NCBI GenBank assembly: GCA_934229275.1
Contig: CAKQDN010000017.1
Coordinates: 1 to 37,325, forward strand
DNA: 37,325 bases
DNA from: an uncultured Clostridia bacterium
GTDB taxonomy: Bacteria > Bacillota > Clostridia > Christensenellales > Pumilibacteraceae
Direction of reading: 5' to 3'
The translations under genes were made by a program, and so were the position numbers. The notes beneath the pieces are model-generated. The model was not told where the DNA came from, searched no databases, and saw only the letters and a program-made list of their open reading frames with translations. Below are positions 31,274 to 37,325 of the stretch, piece after piece. The first letter of the stretch is position 1, and the number at the start of each line of letters is the position of its first letter.

Positions 31274-32602
31274 TTGGCAAAGGCAAAGGAAGAAAAAAAT
31301 TACCACGAAGGTCATCGCGGCAGAATGAGACAGCGTTTCGATAACGATCCCGAGATGATGACTTTTCAGGAACATGAAATGCTGGAGTATATTCTCAACG
31401 CTACTATTCCGCGAGGAGATACCAACGGCATTGCTCATGCGCTGATAGCGGAACACGGTTCTTTGTACGGCGTTTTCAATGCGCCCGTCGAAGATTTGGT
31501 TGCTGCAAAAGGTATGACGGTGAGTGCCGCTTATCTTATAGCCGGCATTATTCCGATAATCAGAAAAGCGCTCAGAATGTCGGGCGAAAACAATATGAAG
31601 AAAGTGCTTAACTACGGCGATGCAGCCGATTTTTTCCACACTTTCTTTATGTCGCGAAATACAGAATGTCTGTGTGTTCTGTATATGGGAATGAAGTACA
31701 ACATTATTAAAACCGTTGTCGTCAACGATTTGTCGCCGATGTCGGTTTCCGTGAACACGAGAACGATTGCCGCGACTGCGGTTAAATGCGGAGCGAGGTT
31801 TGTTATGATCGGACATAATCATCCGTCCGGTTCGCCGCTTCCGTCCGAAAACGATTTCCTGCTTTTGTGGGATTTGTTTAACGTTCTTGCCGGATTGGAC
31901 GTTATCGTTCTCGATAATTTTATTTTCACCGAACAAGGATTTTTAAGTTTCCGTAACGTGGGTATTTTGCAGAAGTTTGCAAACGAGTACAATCAGCGAA
32001 ATCCGTCCCGAGTGCTTCGCGAGGACAATAAGGAATTGTCGGTCTACGTTACGAAACTGAAACAATATTTGATTAAGGTTTCCAAACTTAAAGAAGAAAA
32101 TCTTGCCGAAATAGTGGCTGTGGACGACTTCATAAAACAGAATTACAGAAAAATAAACGATGTCCGAACGGGTAAAACCAATTTCGAAAAGAGTAAAAAC
32201 AGAAAACCGATTTCGTCTATCGAAAAGAAAATCGGCACTAAAAAAGACGACGGCGAAGTCGATATGCTTGTAAAACGCGGCGAAAAAGAAATAATCGAAA
32301 TCGCAAAAGGTTTTAATAAAGATAATTGCGCGCCCGAAAGCAACAAGCAATTGCGTCCTAAAAGCATTGAAACTATCGTTTACCCCGGTACGATCGAGGA
32401 AAAATCCGCAGACGGAAAAGAGAAAGGTTCCGTTAAAAAACAGCGCGCTAAAATAAGCGCGTCGACAAGAAATATTCCCGAGTTTGTCAGTCTGTTTAAT
32501 TACAGAGCAGATAAAGCGGCGGCGAAAGCAAAAACGAGAGAAGACGAAGTCGCTGCGACGAAAGTCGTAAAAACCGACGGAAACCAAGGCGGTAAACGAT
32601 GA
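31274..32602 (+). CDS. radC: RadC/JAB-domain protein with long charged C-terminal extension
   Basis: Residues 1-230 are a normal RadC (UPF0758): a helix-hairpin-helix region, then a JAB/JAMM domain with GHNHPSGSPLPSENDF, giving H181, H183 and D194 as metal ligands. The family's role is unclear; despite the name it is not established in DNA repair. Usual length is about 225 residues, but this protein has 442. The extra 200 residues are rich in lysine, glutamate and alanine with few hydrophobics and are probably mostly disordered. TTG at 31274 with AGAGGTG upstream is preferred over GTG at 31265, which lies within the ribosome site. The stop overlaps the ruvC ATG by four bases. Confidence 0.88.
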   Translation: MAKAKEEKNYHEGHRGRMRQRFDNDPEMMTFQEHEMLEYILNATIPRGDTNGIAHALIAEHGSLYGVFNAPVEDLVAAKGMTVSAAYLIAGIIPIIRKALRMSGENNMKKVLNYGDAADFFHTFFMSRNTECLCVLYMGMKYNIIKTVVVNDLSPMSVSVNTRTIAATAVKCGARFVMIGHNHPSGSPLPSENDFLLLWDLFNVLAGLDVIVLDNFIFTEQGFLSFRNVGILQKFANEYNQRNPSRVLREDNKELSVYVTKLKQYLIKVSKLKEENLAEIVAVDDFIKQNYRKINDVRTGKTNFEKSKNRKPISSIEKKIGTKKDDGEVDMLVKRGEKEIIEIAKGFNKDNCAPESNKQLRPKSIETIVYPGTIEEKSADGKEKGSVKKQRAKISASTRNIPEFVSLFNYRADKAAAKAKTREDEVAATKVVKTDGNQGGKR

Positions 32603-33087
32603 TAATTTTAGGTATCGACCCCGGTTATGCAACCATCGGCTACGGCGTAGTCGAGAAAAACGGCAGTAAACTTACGGCGGTTGACTACGGAGTTATCACA
32701 ACGCCGCCGAACGAAAATATAGCGTTCAGACTTGCGATGATATTCGAGGCGATGAATAAAATTATCGAGAAGTATAATCCCGATGAAATCGCGATCGAGG
32801 AATTGTTTTTCAACACGAACATAACCACCGGTATTAAGGTCGCAGAAGCAAGGGGCGTTATTCTGCTCTCGGCAATTCAGGAGTGCGGAAAGTTGTTCGA
32901 ATACACGCCGCTTATGATTAAGCAGGCTTTGACCGGCAACGGAAGAGCGGATAAACATCAGGTTCAGTATATGGTTCAATCGCTTCTGAAACTGAAAAGT
33001 TTGCCGCGACCCGACGACGCTGCCGACGCTCTTGCCGCGGCGGTATGTCACGCCAATACGTGCGGATTTAACCAAAGAATAATTTAG
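32599..33087 (+). CDS. ruvC: Holliday junction resolvase RuvC
   Basis: This 162-residue endonuclease cuts four-way DNA junctions with RuvAB. ILGIDPGYATIGYGVV holds catalytic D7, IEELFF holds E67/E68, and RPDDAADALAAAVCHA holds D140 and D143. The motif NGRADKHQVQ is typical. It overlaps radC by four bases and precedes ruvA by eight, so all three resolvasome genes are together. Many Firmicutes use RecU instead of RuvC; having RuvC fits Clostridia rather than Bacilli. Confidence 0.97.
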   Translation: MIILGIDPGYATIGYGVVEKNGSKLTAVDYGVITTPPNENIAFRLAMIFEAMNKIIEKYNPDEIAIEELFFNTNITTGIKVAEARGVILLSAIQECGKLFEYTPLMIKQALTGNGRADKHQVQYMVQSLLKLKSLPRPDDAADALAAAVCHANTCGFNQRII

Positions 33088-33095
33088 GAGTAAAT

Positions 33096-33677
33096 ATGTT
33101 CGATTACATCAGCGGAAAAAAAATCAAAGCGACGGCAGGTAAGATGGTTGTCGATAATAGCGGCATCGGTTATTTGTTTTTCGTTAGCGATAAGTGTATA
33201 AGCGCACTCTCGGGCAGCGAAAACGTTAAAATTTATACTTATCTTTCGGTGCGTGAGGACGACGTTTCTTTGTTCGGCTTTTATTCCGAAGAAGAACGCA
33301 CCATGTTTGAAAAACTTATCTCGATTTCGGGAATAGGTCCGAAAGTGGCAATAGCCGTTCTGAGCGAGATTTCCGCAGGCGAACTTGCAGGAAAAATCAT
33401 TTCCGCTGACACGAAAGCGTTAAACAAAATCAAGGGAGTGGGCAAAAAAACCGCCGAACGAATAGTTTTGGAACTGAAAGACAAAGTCGGAAAAGAATTC
33501 TCTGCCGAACAGTCCGACGAAATTGCCGAAAACTTCGACGAGCAGGCAAACGATGCCGTTATGGCGTTGATGACGCTCGGATTTACTCGTAAAGAGGCGG
33601 AGAATAAAGTCGCGAAAGTGGACAAAACGGGACTATCGCCCGAAGAAGTCGTGTTTATGGCTCTTAAAAACGGTTGA
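33096..33677 (+). CDS. ruvA: Holliday junction DNA helicase subunit RuvA
   Basis: This 193-residue protein forms the tetramer that holds the junction flat for RuvB. It has an N-terminal OB-fold beginning MFDYISGKKIKATAG, two helix-hairpin-helix motifs (ISGIGPKVAIAVLSEIS and IKGVGKKTAERIVLELKDK) and a C-terminal helical domain (about 145-193) that touches RuvB. A TAGGAG site precedes the ATG, and ruvB starts 13 bases after the stop. Confidence 0.97.
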   Translation: MFDYISGKKIKATAGKMVVDNSGIGYLFFVSDKCISALSGSENVKIYTYLSVREDDVSLFGFYSEEERTMFEKLISISGIGPKVAIAVLSEISAGELAGKIISADTKALNKIKGVGKKTAERIVLELKDKVGKEFSAEQSDEIAENFDEQANDAVMALMTLGFTRKEAENKVAKVDKTGLSPEEVVFMALKNG

Positions 33678-33690
33678 CGGGAGGTAAATA

Positions 33691-34713
33691 ATGGAAGACG
33701 CAGAAAGATTTATTTCCAGTTCGATGAACGTCGGTGACGAGGAAATCGAAGTATCGCTTCGCCCTAAAACCATCGACGATTACGTCGGACAGGAAAAAGT
33801 TAAAGCCAACCTGAAGGTTTTTATCGAGTCCTGCAAAAAACGCGGCGACGCGCTCGATCACGTTCTTTTATACGGACCGCCCGGACTGGGTAAAACCACG
33901 CTTTCGCATATTATTGCCAACGAGTTGGGCGTTCAACTGAAAATGACCAGCGGACCGGCTCTTGAAAGAGCGGGTGATCTGGCTGCGATTCTCACTAATC
34001 TCGAAGAAAAAGATGTTTTGTTTGTCGATGAAATACATGCTCTCAATCGCAGCGTGGAAGAGAAACTGTATTCGGCGATGGAAGATTACGGCTTCGATAT
34101 AATTATAGGAAAAGGACCGGGTGCGCGGGCTATGCGCATCAATTTACCGAAATTCACGCTTATCGGAGCGACGACGCGAATCGGAAATCTTACCGGACCG
34201 TTCCGCGACAGATTCGGCGTTATTTGCAGACTTGAAATGTATAACGCGAACGAACTTGCAGTGATCATCAAGCGTTCGGCAAAAATTCTCGAAATCGACA
34301 TCGACGATGATGCGGCGGTCGAACTTGCGAGCAGATCGCGCGGAACTCCGCGTATTGCAAACAGACTGCTTAAACGCGTTCGCGACTTTGCCGAAATTTA
34401 TAATGACGGAAAGATCACGGTCGATCTTACCAAAAAAGCCATGCGTTTACTGGATATCGACGAACTCGGATTGGATGTGGTTGATAAAAAATATCTCGAT
34501 GCGGTTATCAACAAATTCGGGGGAGGACCCGTCGGTCTTGACACTATTGCCGCTGCCATCAATGAAAATGCAACCACGATCGAGGATGTTGTCGAGCCGT
34601 TTTTGCTTCAACTCGGCTTTATTGCGAGAACGCCGAGAGGCAGAGTGTGTATGCGCGACGCATACCTTCACATGGGATTGAGTTATCCCGGAGATAATAA
34701 TGAAAAAAAGTAA
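33691..34713 (+). CDS. ruvB: Holliday junction branch migration ATPase RuvB
   Basis: This 340-residue AAA+ motor drives branch migration. LRPKTIDDYVGQEKVKANL starts the domain, YGPPGLGKTTLSH (61-73) is Walker A, LFVDEIHALNR (from 110) is Walker B, GATTRIG is sensor 1, and the C-terminal winged helix (about 255-335) contains the FGGGPVGL and GFIARTPRGR blocks. Length is normal. A GGGAGG site precedes the ATG, and its end overlaps queA by 14 bases. Confidence 0.98.
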   Translation: MEDAERFISSSMNVGDEEIEVSLRPKTIDDYVGQEKVKANLKVFIESCKKRGDALDHVLLYGPPGLGKTTLSHIIANELGVQLKMTSGPALERAGDLAAILTNLEEKDVLFVDEIHALNRSVEEKLYSAMEDYGFDIIIGKGPGARAMRINLPKFTLIGATTRIGNLTGPFRDRFGVICRLEMYNANELAVIIKRSAKILEIDIDDDAAVELASRSRGTPRIANRLLKRVRDFAEIYNDGKITVDLTKKAMRLLDIDELGLDVVDKKYLDAVINKFGGGPVGLDTIAAAINENATTIEDVVEPFLLQLGFIARTPRGRVCMRDAYLHMGLSYPGDNNEKK

Positions 34714-35719
34714 TTTTTATTACGATTTACCCGAAGAACTGATTGCTCAGCATCCCGCCGAGCCGCGTGACAGCGCAAGACTTTTGGTTTATCACAAAGA
34801 TAGCGGAAAAATAGAGGATAAGCATTTTTACGACATTATCGACTACCTCAAACCCGGCGACGTTCTCGTCGTAAACGACACGAAAGTTATTCCGGCAAGA
34901 ATTTACGGTAACCGCGACGCGACCGGCGGAAAGGTAGAGTTTTTACTGCATAAGCGTATAGATTTAACCGATTGGGAAGTACTTGCAAAGCCTGCGAGAA
35001 AAGCGTTGCCCGGAAACATAATTCGTTTTTCGGACAAACTTTACGCCGAGGTTTTGTCTTGCGGAGAAGACGGAATAAGACAGGTTCGTTTTCATTTTGA
35101 CGGTGTTTTCGAAGATATTCTGCGCGAGATAGGCGAAATGCCGCTTCCGCACTATATTCACGAAAAACTCGAAGACGACGAACAGTATCAAACCGTTTAT
35201 GCGCGTGAAGCCGGTTCTTCCGCAGCCCCGACCGCGGGACTTCATTTTACCGAAGAATTGCTTGAAAAAATCAAAGCGAAGGGAGTTGAAATCGTTAAGG
35301 TTTTGTTGCACGTCGGACTCGGAACGTTCCGTCCGGTTAAAACCGACGAAATTACCGACCATAAAATGCACAGCGAATACTATTGCGTCACCAAGCAGGC
35401 TGCCGATGCGGTCAACAAAGCAAAATCCGAAGGACGCCGCATTATTGCCGTAGGTACTACGTCTGTCAGAGTACTCGAAAGTGCCACTTTTGACGGAAAA
35501 CTGCAAGAAAAAAGCGGTTTTACGCAAATTTTCATTTATCCGCCTTATCAATATAAAATGGTAGACGCGCTTATTACGAACTTTCATTTGCCCGAATCGA
35601 CGCTCGTTATGCTCGTTTCGGCGTTTATCGGAAGAGAAAACACGCTCGACATGTATAAGTATGCGGTCGAGAAAAAATACAGATTTTTCAGTTTCGGAGA
35701 CGCTTGTTTTTTGGTATGA
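34700..35719 (+). CDS. queA: S-adenosylmethionine:tRNA ribosyltransferase-isomerase QueA
   Basis: This 339-residue enzyme turns preQ1 at the wobble position of tRNA into epoxyqueuosine using the ribosyl part of SAM. FYYDLPEELIAQHPAEPRD at the start, LVVNDTKVIPAR, the block GSSAAPTAGLHFT and VGLGTFRPVK are family signatures. It overlaps ruvB by 14 bases and tgt by four. No preQ1 riboswitch precedes it, as expected for an internal operon gene. Confidence 0.98.
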   Translation: MKKSNFYYDLPEELIAQHPAEPRDSARLLVYHKDSGKIEDKHFYDIIDYLKPGDVLVVNDTKVIPARIYGNRDATGGKVEFLLHKRIDLTDWEVLAKPARKALPGNIIRFSDKLYAEVLSCGEDGIRQVRFHFDGVFEDILREIGEMPLPHYIHEKLEDDEQYQTVYAREAGSSAAPTAGLHFTEELLEKIKAKGVEIVKVLLHVGLGTFRPVKTDEITDHKMHSEYYCVTKQAADAVNKAKSEGRRIIAVGTTSVRVLESATFDGKLQEKSGFTQIFIYPPYQYKMVDALITNFHLPESTLVMLVSAFIGRENTLDMYKYAVEKKYRFFSFGDACFLV

Positions 35720-36837
35720 GTAAATTCGAGTATAAAGTACTTCACATATGTAAGCAATCGGGAGCAAGGGTGGGCGAACTGACAACGCCGCACGGAAAAA
35801 TAATAACTCCCGTTTTTATGCCGGTCGGCACGCAGGCAACCGTAAAGTCGCTTGCTCCGTACGAAGTGGAAGAAGCGGGTGCGCAGATCATTTTGTCAAA
35901 TACCTATCATTTGTATTTGCGCCCCGGTCACAAACTGGTCGAAAAAGCAGGCGGACTGCATAAGTTTATGAATTGGCACAAGCCGATTCTCACCGACAGC
36001 GGCGGATTTCAGGTATTTTCACTTTCAAAAATAAACAAAATCACGTCCGACGGCGTTACTTTCCGTTCGCATATAGACGGAAGCAAGCATCTTATCACGC
36101 CTGAAAAGTCCATGGAAATTCAGGAGAGTTTAGGCTCCGATATTATGATGGCGTTCGACGAGTGTAGTCGTTACGGCGCAAACGAGCGCGAAGCGACTGC
36201 CGCAATGAAACGCACGCTTTCCTGGCTTGACAGATGCAGAAAATATCATGTAAACGATACTCAGATGCTTTTTCCTATCGTACAGGGAAATATGTATAAA
36301 AACCTTCGCTTACAGTCGCTTAAAGAAACCGTGCAATATGCAGAATGCGGTTTTGCTATCGGCGGATTGTCGGTAGGCGAGCCGAAAGAACTTATGTACG
36401 AAATTATGGACGAAATGCAACCGTATTATCCCGAAAAACACCCGAGATATCTTATGGGCGTCGGTAGCCCCGACTGTCTTGTCGAGGGCGTTTTGCGCGG
36501 AATAGACATGTTCGATTGTGTTCTGCCCACGCGTATAGCGAGAAACGGAACCGCGTTTACTCATAACGGCAGAGTGGTCGTGCGCAACGGTATATATAAA
36601 GAGGATTTTACGCCGCTTGACGATAAGTGCGACTGCTATTGCTGCAAGAACTATACGAAAGCATATTTAAGACATTTAAACAACGCAGGCGAAATTCTGG
36701 GCGGCAGACTTTTGAGTTTGCACAACATAACTTATCTTACGGGGCTTATGGACAGAATACGCGCTGCTATCCTCGAAGACAGATTTTTGGACTTCATAAA
36801 CGAATTCCGTTTAAGTCCTGAGTACAAAAATATGTAA
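35716..36837 (+). CDS. tgt: tRNA-guanine transglycosylase
   Basis: This 373-residue enzyme exchanges G34 for preQ1 in tRNAs for Asp, Asn, His and Tyr. TDSGGFQVFSL holds the general acid/base aspartate; GGLSVGEPKE and MFDCVLPTRIARNG hold the nucleophile; CDCYCCKNYTKAYLRHL is the zinc site. The ATG at 35716 overlaps the queA stop (ATGA); a TTG at 35704 would add four residues but lies too close to the nearest GGAGA. It supplies QueA with its substrate, so the pair makes one pathway step after the other. Confidence 0.97.
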   Translation: MSKFEYKVLHICKQSGARVGELTTPHGKIITPVFMPVGTQATVKSLAPYEVEEAGAQIILSNTYHLYLRPGHKLVEKAGGLHKFMNWHKPILTDSGGFQVFSLSKINKITSDGVTFRSHIDGSKHLITPEKSMEIQESLGSDIMMAFDECSRYGANEREATAAMKRTLSWLDRCRKYHVNDTQMLFPIVQGNMYKNLRLQSLKETVQYAECGFAIGGLSVGEPKELMYEIMDEMQPYYPEKHPRYLMGVGSPDCLVEGVLRGIDMFDCVLPTRIARNGTAFTHNGRVVVRNGIYKEDFTPLDDKCDCYCCKNYTKAYLRHLNNAGEILGGRLLSLHNITYLTGLMDRIRAAILEDRFLDFINEFRLSPEYKNM

Positions 36838-36885
36838 AATTAAGAGCAATTTTGAAAAATATTGCAAAAATACCCTTTAATTTGC

Positions 36886-36914
36886 TTGATTTTATTTGTA
36901 AAATGTTGTATAAT
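36886..36914 (+). promoter_or_regulatory. Sigma-A promoter for rplS
   Basis: TTGATT (36886-36891), 17 bases, TATAAT (36909-36914). No clear terminator separates tgt from it, so rplS may also receive read-through. Confidence 0.85.
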
Positions 36915-36920
36915 ACAACG

Positions 36921-36996
36921 GTATGACTCGTGCGTTCCAATGTGGCGGCTTTTAAGCGGCGATACGAACGTAATGTAAACAGGAGGTTAGTAAGTC
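36921..36996 (+). promoter_or_regulatory. rplS 5' leader with possible stem
   Basis: The roughly 75-base leader holds CGTTC (36932-36936) and GAACG (36966-36970), which can close a stem around a GC-rich interior with two GCGGC-type repeats, just ahead of the AGGAGG site at 36981-36986. A leader regulating L19 is known in some Firmicutes; I cannot confirm that this one belongs to that family. Confidence 0.4.
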
Positions 36997-37325
36997 ATGA
37001 ATAAGATTGTAGAAACCATTGAAAAAGAGTACATGAAACAGGAAGTTCCTCAGTTCGAGGTCGGCGATACCGTTAAGGTGTATGTAAAGGTCGTCGAAGG
37101 AACGAGAGAAAGACTTCAGGCTTTTGAAGGCATTGTTATCGCAAAGAAAAACGGCGGCGTGAGAGAATCTTTCACCGTTCGCAGAGTTTCGTTCGGTATC
37201 GGTATTGAAAGAACTTTCCAGCTCCATTCTCCGCGTGTTGACAAGATCGAGCTCGTCAGACACGGTAAAGTTCGCAGAGCTAAACTTTATTATCTGCGTG
37301 ATTTGTCCGGCAAAGCGGCTAAGAT
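36997..37325 (+). CDS. rplS: 50S ribosomal protein L19 (3' end cut by window)
   Basis: The first 109 codons are present: it begins MNKIVETIEKEYMKQEVPQF, then FEVGDTVKVYVKVVEGTRER, QAFEGIVIAKKNGG, SFTVRRVSFGIGIERTFQLH and HGKVRRAKLYYLRD, all typical of L19, which sits at the 30S-50S interface. Full proteins are about 115 residues, so only a few codons are missing. An AGGAGG site precedes the ATG. In most bacteria rplS follows trmD; here it has moved away and has its own promoter. Confidence 0.97.
   Translation, partial: MNKIVETIEKEYMKQEVPQFEVGDTVKVYVKVVEGTRERLQAFEGIVIAKKNGGVRESFTVRRVSFGIGIERTFQLHSPRVDKIELVRHGKVRRAKLYYLRDLSGKAAK

Noticed and set aside
36841..36880. GCAAT/ATTGC hairpin after tgt as a terminator
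   Set aside because: Only five pairs with a mismatch beyond and no proper T-run, so read-through into rplS cannot be excluded.
1..37325. CRISPR arrays, tRNA or rRNA genes, insertion sequences, prophage or defence islands
   Set aside because: I saw no regularly spaced repeats, cloverleaf-like sequence, transposase, integrase or foreign-looking segment; every sizeable frame belongs to a conserved chromosomal gene except the two proteins of unknown function.

Overview
The window is a dense run of bacterial housekeeping genes, almost all on the + strand, from a low-to-mid GC Gram-positive genome. Gene content and order point to Bacillota, most likely an uncultured Clostridia-type endospore former. 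The main evidence is the Bacillus/Clostridium-like order rlmN-rsgA-rpe-spoVM-rpmB-asp23-fakA-recG-plsX-rnc-smc-ftsY-ylxM-ffh-rpsP-khpA-rimM-trmD-rbgA-rnhB, a 27-codon spoVM-like gene, four-cysteine (zinc-ribbon) forms of L28 and L32, and strong GGAGG ribosome binding sites. I cannot name a genus. Both ends cut genes: rlmN at the left, rplS at the right.

Layout. 1-2340: end of rlmN, rsgA, rpe, a tiny spoVM gene between two look-alike terminators, and rpmB on the - strand. 2500-8790: asp23-fakA, then recG and comEC after a hairpin built from two inverted DnaA boxes. 8815-15480: consensus promoter with rpmF-plsX-rnc, then a separate promoter with smc-ftsY. 15496-20750: consensus promoter with a perfect 28-bp palindrome at its start site, then the tightly packed run ylxM-ffh-rpsP-khpA-rimM-trmD-rbgA-rnhB-yraN. 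20795-24056: a palindromic repeat, a compact alr, an unrecognised five-helix membrane protein, rsmD, coaD and a coiled-coil protein. 24048-28307: tmcAL on the - strand, then pta-ackA-comFC, started from face-to-face promoters. 28365-30415: consensus promoter, a leader with attenuator, infC (non-AUG start), rpmI, rplT and a SpoU-type methyltransferase. 30433-36837: yebC, a second copy of the palindromic repeat, radC with a long C-terminal extension, ruvC-ruvA-ruvB-queA-tgt. 36886-37325: promoter, leader and start of rplS.

How it works together. Most genes serve translation (ribosomal proteins L28, L32, S16, L35, L20, L19; assembly GTPases RsgA and RbgA; RimM; IF3; rRNA and tRNA modification by RlmN, RsmD, TrmD, TmcAL, QueA, Tgt), protein targeting (Ffh, FtsY, YlxM), genome maintenance (RecG, Smc, RuvABC, RnhB) and basic metabolism (Rpe, PlsX, FakA, CoaD, Pta-AckA, Alr).

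No gap between genes exceeds 300 bases; the largest (2339-2555 and 28308-28523) hold promoters and a leader. I see no tRNA, rRNA, CRISPR array, insertion sequence or prophage. I found no clear new multi-gene system. The points most worth a second look are the unannotated-size spoVM gene, the ylxM operator palindrome, the twin intergenic repeats, the paired DnaA boxes, the ComEC with a decayed metallo-hydrolase domain, the RadC extension, and the unknown membrane protein.
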